Shown here: positions 9,472 to 18,018 of the stretch, piece after piece
Position numbering within the stretch: the first letter of the stretch is position 1
How the letters are laid out: every line of letters begins with the position of its first letter
Assembly (NCBI RefSeq): GCF_014385165.1
Contig: NZ_JACRTF010000001.1
Span: 2,790,001-2,854,000, forward strand
Length of the DNA stretch: 64,000 nucleotides
Reading direction: 5' to 3'
DNA from: Jilunia laotingensis
GTDB lineage: Bacteria; Bacteroidota; Bacteroidia; Bacteroidales; Bacteroidaceae
The notes under the pieces: model-generated
What the model was told of the DNA's origin: nothing
The model's database searches: none
What the model saw: only the letters and a program-made list of their open reading frames with translations
Program-made: the position numbers and the translations under genes

Positions 9472-11286
9472 ATGATTCATTTTAAAAACTCTTGGCAGAA
9501 CCTTGGAAGAACACTTTCCTTATATATAGTAGGAGTAACGACTATCGTATTTTCCTGCCAGGCTGTAAACCCTCCTTTCGTGATAAAACATTTAGGCGAT
9601 GGACAGAGCATTGTCCAGATTGACGAGCAGAAAAAGTATCTGCTGTTGCCGGTAGAAGAAGTTTCTCCCGAAGCAAAATTGTATATGATTGCTGATAACG
9701 ATGTGGTACGGAATATGAATGTCCGTCTGGCTATTAATAAGGTGGACTACTTTGTTCCGGTCGACTTGACCGGATTCGATAAAAAGCACCTCTCTTTCAA
9801 TTTTCAATTGATACCCGATTCGGCCATATGTTGGAACGAGATGAAGCTTTCCGATACGTTCGATGTCTCCAACCGGGAGATGTTTCGTCCGGTTTATCAT
9901 TTCACCCCGGCCTACGGATGGATGAATGATCCTAACGGTATGGTCTACAAAGACGGAATTTATCACCTGTTTTATCAGTATAATCCTTATGGCTCCATGT
10001 GGGGCAATATGCATTGGGGACATGCGACGAGTCGTGACCTTGTGTCGTGGGAACATCAACCGGTTGCCATTGCGCCGGATGCATTGGGAACCATTTTCAG
10101 TGGCTCGTGCGTGGTGGACAAAGATAATACGGCAGGTTTCGGTGCAGGAGCTATTGTGGCTTTCTATACATCAGCGAGCGACCGTCAAGTGCAGAGCATG
10201 GCGTATAGCTTGGATAATGGAAAGACTTTCAGGAAATATGCCCGCAACCCGATATTGACTTCCACTCAACGTGACTTCCGTGATCCGAAAGTGTTGTGGC
10301 ATGAAGCTTCGGGAAGATGGATTATGATCTTGGCGGTAGGGCAGGAGATGCAAATCTATTCTTCTCCCAATCTGAAGGATTGGACAATGGAGAGTAAATT
10401 CGGTGAAGGCCAGGGAGCGCATGGTGGTGTGTGGGAATGTCCCGACTTGATCGAACTTCCTATCGAAGGCACGGAACTGAAAAAATGGGTGTTGATTTGT
10501 AATCTCAATCCCGGAGGCCCGTTCGGTGGAAGTGCCACTCAGTACTTTGTCGGCACGTTTGACGGAAAGAAATTTGTGAATGAATCGCCAGCCCTTACCA
10601 AATGGATGGATTGGGGGAAAGATCATTATGCTACCGTCACCTGGAGCAATGCGCCCGAAGGTCGTCATATTGCGCTTGCATGGATGAGTAACTGGCAGTA
10701 TGCCAATAATGTTCCGACACAACAGTACCGTAGCGGTAATTCCGTTCCACGTGACCTTTCACTATATACTTCCAAGGGAGAAACCTATGTGAAATGTACC
10801 CCTTCCCGTGAGTTGCTGAAGCTACGTGATAAAGGTACAAAAAAACGCTCTTTTAAAGTAGACCGTTCATACAATCTTGACCGGCTTCTTTCTGACAACA
10901 CAGGTACTTATGAGATAGAGATGACCTTCAAAAACAAGAATGCGGAAATCATCGGTTTCCAGCTTTTCAACTCCAAAGGAGAAGAGGTGGAGATATATTA
11001 CAATCTGGTTGACAAGCAGTTTGCCATGGATCGTACGAAAAGCGGAGACGTTTCTTTCAGCAAGGATTTTCCGGCAGTTACACTAGCTCCGATAGAGGGC
11101 AAGGACGAGATGAAGTTGCGGCTTCTCATTGATAAATCGAGTATCGAGGCCTTTGGTGACGATGGACGTTTCTCCATGACAAACCTTGTTTTCCCTTCGG
11201 AACCTTATAATCGCATCAGTTTTTATGCCAAAGGCGGAAGCTACAACATAACATCATTCACTGTATACAATTTAAAAACTAATTAA
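9472..11286 (+). CDS. GH32 exo-type fructanase lipoprotein
   Basis: I start the gene at ATG 9472 (MIHFKNSWQNLG) because a -7-like element lies just upstream and the signal then ends in a lipobox (IVFSC). Earlier in-frame ATGs at 9412 and 9442 would overlap that promoter. The result is 604 residues. GH32 motifs are canonical: WMNDPNG (nucleophile Asp about 153), FRDP (Asp about 271) and WECP (Glu about 322). A C-terminal GH32 beta-sandwich follows (ESSIEAFGDDG-like IDKSSIEAFGDDGRFS). About 100 residues precede the catalytic domain. It hydrolyses beta-fructofuranosides. By order and size it resembles BT1759, an exo-acting enzyme releasing fructose. It lies 111 bp after the first GH32 and 4 bp before the importer gene. 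Confidence 0.92.
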   Translation: MIHFKNSWQNLGRTLSLYIVGVTTIVFSCQAVNPPFVIKHLGDGQSIVQIDEQKKYLLLPVEEVSPEAKLYMIADNDVVRNMNVRLAINKVDYFVPVDLTGFDKKHLSFNFQLIPDSAICWNEMKLSDTFDVSNREMFRPVYHFTPAYGWMNDPNGMVYKDGIYHLFYQYNPYGSMWGNMHWGHATSRDLVSWEHQPVAIAPDALGTIFSGSCVVDKDNTAGFGAGAIVAFYTSASDRQVQSMAYSLDNGKTFRKYARNPILTSTQRDFRDPKVLWHEASGRWIMILAVGQEMQIYSSPNLKDWTMESKFGEGQGAHGGVWECPDLIELPIEGTELKKWVLICNLNPGGPFGGSATQYFVGTFDGKKFVNESPALTKWMDWGKDHYATVTWSNAPEGRHIALAWMSNWQYANNVPTQQYRSGNSVPRDLSLYTSKGETYVKCTPSRELLKLRDKGTKKRSFKVDRSYNLDRLLSDNTGTYEIEMTFKNKNAEIIGFQLFNSKGEEVEIYYNLVDKQFAMDRTKSGDVSFSKDFPAVTLAPIEGKDEMKLRLLIDKSSIEAFGDDGRFSMTNLVFPSEPYNRISFYAKGGSYNITSFTVYNLKTN

Positions 11287-11290
11287 TAAC

Positions 11291-12457
11291 ATGAACCACA
11301 CTAAAAACGCTCCATTAACAAAACTCATCCCGGTGATGCTTTGCTTCTTTGCCATGGGATTTGTCGATTTAGTAGGCATTGCCTCCAACTATGTGAAAGC
11401 CGATCTGAACCTTACGGATGCTCAGGCTAACATCTTCCCTTCACTTGTATTCTTTTGGTTCCTCATCTTCTCCGTCCCTACGGGTATGCTGATGAACCGT
11501 ATCGGGCGTAAAAAGACGGTGCTTCTCAGTCTGGTCATCACTTTTGCATCCTTGTTGTTGCCGATTTTTGGTGATAGTTATATGCTGATGCTTGTTTCGT
11601 TCTCATTGCTCGGGATTGGAAATGCTTTGATGCAAACATCACTCAATCCGTTGCTTTCCAATATCGTCAATGGTGACAAGCTTGCCAGTAGTCTTACTTT
11701 CGGTCAGTTTATAAAAGCCATTGCTTCTTTCCTTGCACCGTATATTGCCATGTGGGGAGCGACGCAGGTTCTTCCGTCATTCGGGCTTGGTTGGCGCGTA
11801 CTTTTCCCTATCTATATGATTATTTCGGTTGTTGCTATTTTGTTGCTGAATGCCACCCGGATTACCGAAGAACCGGAAGAAGGAAAACCATCTACATTCG
11901 GAGAATGCCTTGCGTTGCTCGGCAAACCTTTTATCCTGCTTTCGTTTATCGGTATTATGTGCCATGTCGGTATTGATGTCGGCACAAATACTACTGCACC
12001 GAAGATTCTTATCGAGCGTCTTGGCATGACACTTGCCGAGGCAGGATTTGCCACGAGCCTTTATTTCATCTTTCGTACTGCCGGCTGCTTTCTCGGTTCG
12101 TTTATCTTACGGAAAATGTCTTCCAAAATCTTCTTTGCTATTAGTGTCTTGTGCATGTTGTTGGCTATGGTTGGATTGTTCATATTCAATGACTTGATGA
12201 TGATTTATGTATGTATTGCTTTGATCGGTTTTGGAAATTCCAATGTGTTTTCCATTATCTTCTCGCAGGCATTGCTTGCTATGCCGCAGAAGAAGAATGA
12301 AGTTTCCGGTCTGTTGATTATGGGGCTTTTCGGAGGCACCATCTTTCCGTTGGCAATGGGCGTAGCCAGTGATGCTATCGGGCAGAGCGGTGCTGTAGCC
12401 GTGATGACGGTCGGAGTCATATACCTTCTTTTCTATACGCTCCGTATTAAGAAATAA
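11291..12457 (+). CDS. MFS sugar/H+ symporter, probable fructose importer
   Basis: This 388-residue inner-membrane protein has about 12 hydrophobic segments. The MFS loop motif is NRIGRKKT (about 70-77), and the fucose/glucose-galactose (FHS/GluP) subfamily style shows in LLGIGNALMQTSLNPLLSNIV. It starts 4 bp after the GH32 stop, so it is translated from the same message. In the matching B. thetaiotaomicron locus BT1758 occupies this place and imports monosaccharide, so fructose released in the periplasm is the likely cargo. It is complete. Confidence 0.88.
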   Translation: MNHTKNAPLTKLIPVMLCFFAMGFVDLVGIASNYVKADLNLTDAQANIFPSLVFFWFLIFSVPTGMLMNRIGRKKTVLLSLVITFASLLLPIFGDSYMLMLVSFSLLGIGNALMQTSLNPLLSNIVNGDKLASSLTFGQFIKAIASFLAPYIAMWGATQVLPSFGLGWRVLFPIYMIISVVAILLLNATRITEEPEEGKPSTFGECLALLGKPFILLSFIGIMCHVGIDVGTNTTAPKILIERLGMTLAEAGFATSLYFIFRTAGCFLGSFILRKMSSKIFFAISVLCMLLAMVGLFIFNDLMMIYVCIALIGFGNSNVFSIIFSQALLAMPQKKNEVSGLLIMGLFGGTIFPLAMGVASDAIGQSGAVAVMTVGVIYLLFYTLRIKK

Positions 12458-12501
12458 TTTATATCATAATCCGTTTTTAATATAAACAGTAAATTGAATT
12501 T

Positions 12502-13386
12502 ATGAATAACATAATCGTAGGAATGGGGGAGGCACTTTGGGATGTGCTTCCCGAAGGAAAGAAAATAGGGGGTGCCCCGGCGAACTTCGCCTATCATGTA
12601 TCGCAGTTCGGTTTTGACAGTCGTGTGGTCAGTGCCGTTGGTAATGATAAGTTGGGGGATGAAATCCTGCAGGTATTCGATGGAAAGCAGTTGAAATATC
12701 AATTGCCGAAAGTAAACTATCCCACTGGAACTGTCCAAGTCGCCTTGGATAATCAAGGAGTACCTTGTTATGATATAAAAGAAAATGTTGCTTGGGATAA
12801 TATTCCTTTTACGGACGAACTCAAGCGTTTGGCACTCAGTACCCGTGCCGTTTGCTTCGGATCGTTGGCCCAACGCAATGAAGTGAGCCGGACTACCATC
12901 AATCGTTTTCTGGATACGATGCCCGACATGGAAGGACAGCTGAAGATATTCGATATCAATCTTCGTCAGGGATTTTATACCAAAGAGATCATTCGTGAGT
13001 CCTGCCGTCGTTGTAATGTTCTGAAGATAAATGATGAAGAATTGGTTGTTATCAGCCGTCTTTTCGGATATCCCGGCATTGATTTGCAGGATAAATGTTG
13101 GATTCTCCTTGCCAAGTACAACCTGAAAATGTTGATATTGACTTGCGGCACGAATGGCAGCTATGTGTTTACTCCGGGTGTGATTTCCTATCAGGAAACA
13201 CCGAAAGTGCCTGTAGCCGATACGGTGGGGGCCGGTGACTCCTTTACAGCTACCTTTACCGCTTCGCTTTTGAAGGGAAAGAGTATTCCTGAAGCCCATA
13301 AGCTGGCAGTTGAAGTGTCGGCATATGTTTGTACGCAGAGCGGTGCTATGCCTGTGTTGCCGGAGACATTGAAGGAGAGGTTATAA
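12502..13386 (+). CDS. PfkB-family fructokinase
   Basis: This 294-residue cytoplasmic kinase has both PfkB signatures. GGAPANFAYHVSQFG (about 23-37) is the sugar-binding N-terminal motif. DTVGAGDSFTATF (about 240-252) contains the catalytic Asp of the GAGD anion-hole motif. It phosphorylates imported fructose using ATP. It is last in the fructan operon, 44 bp after the importer, and is followed 58 bp later by a perfect 23-bp hairpin. It matches BT1757 in position. The length is normal for bacterial fructokinases. Confidence 0.92.
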   Translation: MNNIIVGMGEALWDVLPEGKKIGGAPANFAYHVSQFGFDSRVVSAVGNDKLGDEILQVFDGKQLKYQLPKVNYPTGTVQVALDNQGVPCYDIKENVAWDNIPFTDELKRLALSTRAVCFGSLAQRNEVSRTTINRFLDTMPDMEGQLKIFDINLRQGFYTKEIIRESCRRCNVLKINDEELVVISRLFGYPGIDLQDKCWILLAKYNLKMLILTCGTNGSYVFTPGVISYQETPKVPVADTVGAGDSFTATFTASLLKGKSIPEAHKLAVEVSAYVCTQSGAMPVLPETLKERL

Positions 13387-13444
13387 TAATGAGGATATTC
13401 TTGAAACCTCTTCTATATTTTATCGGTTTCCATGACATAGTGTG

Positions 13445-13497
13445 AATCAGAGGATGAACTCACTTGCAAATTCAGCAAGTGAGTTCATCCTCTGATT
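13445..13497. terminator. Bidirectional hairpin ending the fructan operon
   Basis: There is a perfect 23-bp inverted repeat (13445-13467 with 13475-13497) and a 7-nt loop. It sits between the convergent fructokinase and GNAT genes. There is no long T run, so it may act partly as a 3'-end stabiliser. Confidence 0.75.
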
Positions 13498-13505
13498 TCT
13501 ATATC

Positions 13506-13979
13506 TTAATCACTTATTTTATATTCCATTTCTGTGCCAGTTCCTGTAAACCCGATACTTCTATAATAATCTATCAATGCTGGGTTTCCTGAGGCCGCGG
13601 TGATGAAAATCTTCTTAAAACCTTTGTCTTTTGCAATACTAATGACGTACTCAATCGTAGCCTTGCCTGCCCCCTTTTGATTGGCGGCAATATCATCTAT
13701 AAGCATACTGTTCGTCCGAATGGTCACTCTTGTGACGCATACAACTTTTTCTGTTGTACTCTCCATTGCTGCTATAAAGAGGGCACTTCCACGCGCAAGT
13801 TTAGAGGTGGGCGTGATAATTTCATCCTGAGTTACCCAACGAGAAACATCATTAAGTGTCTGTTTTGCTATATCGACAATATCTTCATAGTGTAAGTTAT
13901 CTGAAGCGATATTAAAAATAAATCTATTATACAAATCTTCTCTCAGTGAGGAATTTTCACCAATTACATATGTTAGCAT
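13506..13979 (-). CDS. GNAT-family N-acetyltransferase
   Basis: The protein has 157 residues and acetyltransferase features in the C-terminal half. These are the acetyl-CoA loop QKGAGKATIEYVISIAKDKG (about 101-120) and the following strand and helix NPALIDYYRSIGFTGTGTEMEY. The substrate is not apparent. It lies on the opposite strand between the fructan operon and its regulator, so it is probably not part of sugar use. A -7-like TATATTTG is readable on the minus strand at 14053-14060, giving a leader of about 65 nt. Confidence 0.75.
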   Translation of the reverse strand: MLTYVIGENSSLREDLYNRFIFNIASDNLHYEDIVDIAKQTLNDVSRWVTQDEIITPTSKLARGSALFIAAMESTTEKVVCVTRVTIRTNSMLIDDIAANQKGAGKATIEYVISIAKDKGFKKIFITAASGNPALIDYYRSIGFTGTGTEMEYKISD

Positions 13980-14432
13980 ATCTTATTTATATATTCTCCT
14001 ACTCTCTTTATTATTTGGCTTTTCGGAATCCACCTTTGGTAAACCTACGGAGCAAATATATTGATTCATTCCAAATGGGGGCTAACTTGTTTTACAAACT
14101 ACGTGTTTTCTTTATATATATAGCTTTTGAGGAGTTAGTAATTGGGATTTCAATTATGAATAGCCGTTGAACTATGTAGCGCATAGAAAAGGAAAAACAG
14201 ATTGAGAATGAAATTAAATAGAACGGAATAAAAGATTTTAGAAGGAAAACTTAAACAGACTTTTCTATACTCTGATTTATTGGAATGACATTAATCTTTT
14301 TTTATATCTAATCTTATCAATATGTAGCAATATGCTCTAATTTCCCTTTTATTACTAACCGATCCTTTTTATCAGATCGTTGAAATAGCACTCCAAAAAG
14401 CTGTTTTAGGGGTCAAAAGCGAATGAAAAAGG

Positions 14433-14608
14433 GATAAAATCACTATAAATGACGGGTGAAATAGCGATTGCCAACAGATAGAATACCCATTTTCATCGGA
14501 TAAAGTATTAATCATCATCAGATGAAACAACCATTTCCAACAAATGAAGCATTCATTTCCATTAAAACGAGGCTAAATTTACTTGAAATGAGCTATAATT
14601 CCCGTTTC
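14433..14608. repeat. Degenerate tandem array with 22-bp period (array A)
   Basis: Consecutive 22-bp units start at 14433, 14455, 14477, 14499, 14521, 14543, 14565 and 14587. Several units begin GATGAAA, GATAAAG or GGTGAAA and end CAACA, CATCA or CATCG. Centres are A/T-rich and variable (for example ACCATTTCCAACA in the unit at 14521). The period is not a multiple of 3, so it is not a coding repeat. The remaining DNA at 13980-14430 shows no convincing gene. Confidence 0.6.
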
Positions 14609-14952
14609 TTTTCTCTATTTCTCTTCTTTCGGTGAAGGTTTCTTTTGTGACGGAATGAGATGATAATTCTATGATATTTGTCATTTGGAAAGGACAGGGA
14701 AATAAGTGCTGTTTTATGTAACTCCTGTCTTTGTTTTATTATCAAAGTGGAAAACTGTGATTGCTCTACAATCCGTTTTTTCTCATCATATGTATCATCG
14801 CCCGGAATAACAATACTCATGACGAACGAGAGAAACAAAGTGTCAGAAAGACAAATCGACCTAGGGTCATTATATGCTTGATTCGACAGGATAGAATTTA
14901 TAGACATGAATGCACTATTTGGATTCTCTGCTTTTTTATATTCGATGCCCAA
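14593..14952 (-). other. Doubtful 119-codon open frame
   Basis: An open frame starts MGIEYKKAENPNSAF and ends in a basic, low-complexity tail (RHKRNLHRKKRNREKKREL). I recognise no family. It overlaps the end of the 22-bp array and its start abuts the HTCS promoter divergently. It may be a chance frame or a decayed gene. Confidence 0.2.
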
Positions 14953-14968
14953 TTTAAAAGAAGGAAAT

Positions 14969-15000
14969 TTTGCACATCTGTTGTTTTTCGCTTAAATTTG
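14969..15000 (+). promoter_or_regulatory. Promoter of the fructan HTCS transcript
   Basis: TTTG (14969-14972), a 20-bp spacer and TAAATTTG (14993-15000) give a full match to the Bacteroides primary sigma-factor promoter. Transcription would begin near 15007, about 30 nt before the small ORF at 15036. This fits constitutive expression of the regulator. Confidence 0.75.
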
Positions 15001-15035
15001 TAATTTATCGGAGACAACATCAATTGGATAATACC

Positions 15036-15227
15036 ATGAAATACAACAGATTCTATGCTACAGGGATATTGATTTGGATATTACTTTTCCTGACTTTTCC
15101 CTTGCTTCCCCGTTTTTCAGGAACTGATTCACTAAATCCGGCCAAAGTGGAATTAATGTATTATCCGGTGGTTCATTCGAATAATAATATGCGTAAGATA
15201 CAAGTTATAGATAACACAACAGAATAA
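15036..15227 (+). CDS. Small membrane peptide in the HTCS leader
   Basis: This is a 63-codon frame from ATG 15036. A start at 14970 would lie inside the promoter. The peptide begins MKYNRFYATG, has one hydrophobic stretch (ILIWILLFLTFPLLPRF, about 11-27) and then a polar tail ending DNTTE. It ends 6 bp before the HTCS ATG and must be on the same transcript. I do not recognise a family. It could be a real micro-protein that interacts with the sensor, or a leader ORF that sets HTCS translation. Confidence 0.5.
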   Translation: MKYNRFYATGILIWILLFLTFPLLPRFSGTDSLNPAKVELMYYPVVHSNNNMRKIQVIDNTTE

Positions 15228-15233
15228 CAATTC

Positions 15234-17975
15234 ATGAAAACTATATATTTGATTTCTCTCTTTTTACTTGTCTTTATGGCGGGATGCAAGAATGATGCAC
15301 CGCGCTATGTCATCGGTGTGTCTCAGTGTAGCGATGACAGTTGGCGGCACAAGATGAATGGGGAGATAGAACGGGAAGCGATGTTTTACGATGGGGTAGC
15401 CGTGGAGATACGTTCTGCTCACGATGATAATGCAAAACAACGAGAGGACATCCGTTATTTCATCGATAAGAAGGTCGATTTGCTGATTGTAACGCCTAAT
15501 GAGGCTGCTCCTATTACTCCGGTGGTGGAGGAGGCTTTTGATGAGGGGATACCTGTGATTGTCGTAGACCGGAAAATCCTTTCGGATAAGTATACCGCCT
15601 TTATGGGGGCGGATAATTATGAAATAGGCAGGGAAGTAGGTAAATACTTGGCGGCAAAGTTGGGAGGAAAAGGAAATGTCGTAGAACTAACAGGGCTGAG
15701 TGGCTCTACGCCTGCTATGGAACGGCACCAGGGATTCATGAGTGCCATCAGTGCTTATCCTGATATTCATCTGTTGGCCAAAGCCGATGCGGCATGGGAA
15801 CGTGATCCGGGACGTGTCATTATGGATTCGCTTTTACGGATTTATCCTCGGATAGATGCTGTCTACTCGCATAACGACCGGATTGCACCCGGAGCATTTG
15901 AAGCGGCCGATCAGTTGGGACGGGCGGATGATATCGTATTTGTCGGGATCGATGCATTGCCGGGCAAAGGCAATGGAGTGGAATTGGTGTTGGACAGTGT
16001 GTTGGATGCCACTTTCATTTATCCTACCAACGGGGATAAGGTAGTGCAACTGGCTATGGATATTCTTAACATGCAACCCTTTCCGCGTGAGACGATTATG
16101 GAAACTGCGATTGTAGACCCGGTCAATGCTCCCGTGATGAAACTGCAAACAGCTCATATTGCTGACTTGGACAATAAGATAGAGACTTTGAACGGACGTA
16201 TCGGTGGCTATCTGTCCCGGTATGCCACCCAGCAAGTCGTTCTTTACGGCAGCTTGCTCGTTCTATTGCTGGTAGCCGGATTGCTATTGGTGGTTTATAA
16301 GTCCCTCCGTTCAAAAAACAGGTTGAATATAGAGCTGTCGAAACAAAAGGCGCAGTTGGAAGAGCAGCGTGACCAGCTTTCCGAACAACGGGATCAACTC
16401 ATACAACTGTCGCATCAGTTGGAAGAGGCTACCCATGCCAAACTGGTGTTTTTTACGAACATATCCCATGACTTTCGCACTCCGCTGACATTGGTAGCCG
16501 ATCCGGTGGAGCAATTGCTTGCGGACAAATGTCTTTCCGGTGATCAGCATCGTTTGTTGCTGCTTGTCCAGCGCAACGTGAATATCCTGTTACGTCTTGT
16601 CAACCAGATTCTTGATTTCCGTAAGTATGAAAATGGGAAAATGGAGTATTCGCCTGTATCTGTAGACTTGCTGCAATGTTTTGAGAACTGGAATGAAGCT
16701 TTTCAAGCGGCCATACTTAAAAAGCACATCCATTTCTCATTTGAAAGCGAACCCCATACGGATTACCATACTTCAGCGGACATCGAAAAGTTGGAACGTA
16801 TTTACTATAATCTCCTTTCCAATGCTTTTAAATTTACTCCGGAGAACGGAAAGGTGGCAGTGAGTCTTTCTCCTTTTGAAAAAGAGGGACAAGCGTTTTT
16901 CCGTTTTACGGTAGCCAATACCGGTAGTCTGATTTCTGCGGAACATATACGTAGTATTTTCGATCGTTTCTATAAGATAGACATGCATCACTCCGGATCG
17001 GGAATCGGTTTGGCGTTGGTGAAGGCATTTGTTGAAATTCATGGGGGCACGATTCGCGTAGAAAGCGATGAACGGCAAGGAACAGTGTTTACGGTAGAAC
17101 TTCCGGCAAATAAAGGGCAGTCCGATATCGTTCCTCCTTCTTCGGAAGTGTCCATCCCCTCGAACTTACCGGCCGACTTGACGGAGGAGGAAGGAGAGAT
17201 GGAGCAAGGGTATGATTCTAATCGGATGTCGGTGCTGATCATTGACGATAATGCGGATATACGTTCTTATATCCACGGCCTTTTAAGTGCAGAGTACGCT
17301 GTGATTGAAGCCGCTGATGGGGCGGAAGGTATTCGCAAGGCAATGAAGTTCGTGCCCGATCTTATCATTTCGGATGTCATGATGCCGGGGATAGACGGTA
17401 TCGAGTGTTGCCGCCGCTTAAAGAGTGAGTTGCAGACTTGCCACATTCCCGTGATATTGCTGACGGCTTGCTCACTCGATGAACAACGTATTCAGGGGTA
17501 TGACGGAGGTGCGGATTCATATATTTCCAAACCTTTCAATTCGCAGCTTCTGATGGCACGTATCCGGAATCTTATCGATTCGCATCAGCGCCTGAAACAG
17601 TTCTTTGGCGACAGGCAAACCTTGGCAAAAGAGGACATTTGTGAATTGGATAAAGATTTTGTCGAAAAGTTCAAGATGCTTGTTGAAGAGAGGATGGGCG
17701 ATTCCGGTTTGAATGTGGAAGACTTGGGGAGAGAGATGGGATTGAGCCGTGTGCAGCTTTATCGGAAACTGAAATCGCTGACTAATTATGCCCCCAATGA
17801 ATTACTACGCATGGCTCGCCTGAAAAGGGGAGCTTCGCTGTTGGCTTCTTCCGGTATGACAGTAGCGGAAATTGCATATGAGGTCGGGTTCACTTCTCCT
17901 TCTTATTTCACGAAGTGCTATAAAGAGCAGTTCGGAGAAAGTCCGACCGACTTTCTGAAACGAAAAGGAAAATAA
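15234..17975 (+). CDS. Hybrid two-component regulator with periplasmic fructose-sensor-type domain
   Basis: The protein has 913 residues. The N-terminal hydrophobic segment ends FMAGC (possible lipobox or anchor). A type-I periplasmic sugar-binding domain follows (about 24-310, YVIGVSQCSDDSWR, VTPNEAAPITPVVEEAFDEGIPVIVVDRK). Then come a membrane helix (about 330-350), a coiled coil with repeated EQRDQL (about 362-395), the HisKA H-box ISHDFRTPLTL (His about 412) and an HATPase with GSGIGLALVKAF. The receiver domain starts about 664 (VLIIDDNADIR, phosphoacceptor Asp about 712 in ISDVMMPG). An AraC-type DNA-binding domain ends the protein (about 815-913). This architecture is that of BT1754, whose sensor binds fructose and activates the levan locus. 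It is therefore the likely activator of the operon at 873-13386. Confidence 0.93.
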   Translation: MKTIYLISLFLLVFMAGCKNDAPRYVIGVSQCSDDSWRHKMNGEIEREAMFYDGVAVEIRSAHDDNAKQREDIRYFIDKKVDLLIVTPNEAAPITPVVEEAFDEGIPVIVVDRKILSDKYTAFMGADNYEIGREVGKYLAAKLGGKGNVVELTGLSGSTPAMERHQGFMSAISAYPDIHLLAKADAAWERDPGRVIMDSLLRIYPRIDAVYSHNDRIAPGAFEAADQLGRADDIVFVGIDALPGKGNGVELVLDSVLDATFIYPTNGDKVVQLAMDILNMQPFPRETIMETAIVDPVNAPVMKLQTAHIADLDNKIETLNGRIGGYLSRYATQQVVLYGSLLVLLLVAGLLLVVYKSLRSKNRLNIELSKQKAQLEEQRDQLSEQRDQLIQLSHQLEEATHAKLVFFTNISHDFRTPLTLVADPVEQLLADKCLSGDQHRLLLLVQRNVNILLRLVNQILDFRKYENGKMEYSPVSVDLLQCFENWNEAFQAAILKKHIHFSFESEPHTDYHTSADIEKLERIYYNLLSNAFKFTPENGKVAVSLSPFEKEGQAFFRFTVANTGSLISAEHIRSIFDRFYKIDMHHSGSGIGLALVKAFVEIHGGTIRVESDERQGTVFTVELPANKGQSDIVPPSSEVSIPSNLPADLTEEEGEMEQGYDSNRMSVLIIDDNADIRSYIHGLLSAEYAVIEAADGAEGIRKAMKFVPDLIISDVMMPGIDGIECCRRLKSELQTCHIPVILLTACSLDEQRIQGYDGGADSYISKPFNSQLLMARIRNLIDSHQRLKQFFGDRQTLAKEDICELDKDFVEKFKMLVEERMGDSGLNVEDLGREMGLSRVQLYRKLKSLTNYAPNELLRMARLKRGASLLASSGMTVAEIAYEVGFTSPSYFTKCYKEQFGESPTDFLKRKGK

Positions 17976-18018
17976 ACCAGCATATTGAATATAAATAAAC
18001 TCTAATATTAGATACTTC

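Noticed and set aside
13506..13979. GNAT gene as a part of the fructan system
   Set aside because: It lies on the opposite strand after a bidirectional hairpin, with its own likely -7 element, and has no sugar-related motif.
14593..14952. A regulator or effector encoded opposite the HTCS leader
   Set aside because: There is no family resemblance, a low-complexity basic end, and overlap with the repeat array. It is kept only as a doubtful frame.
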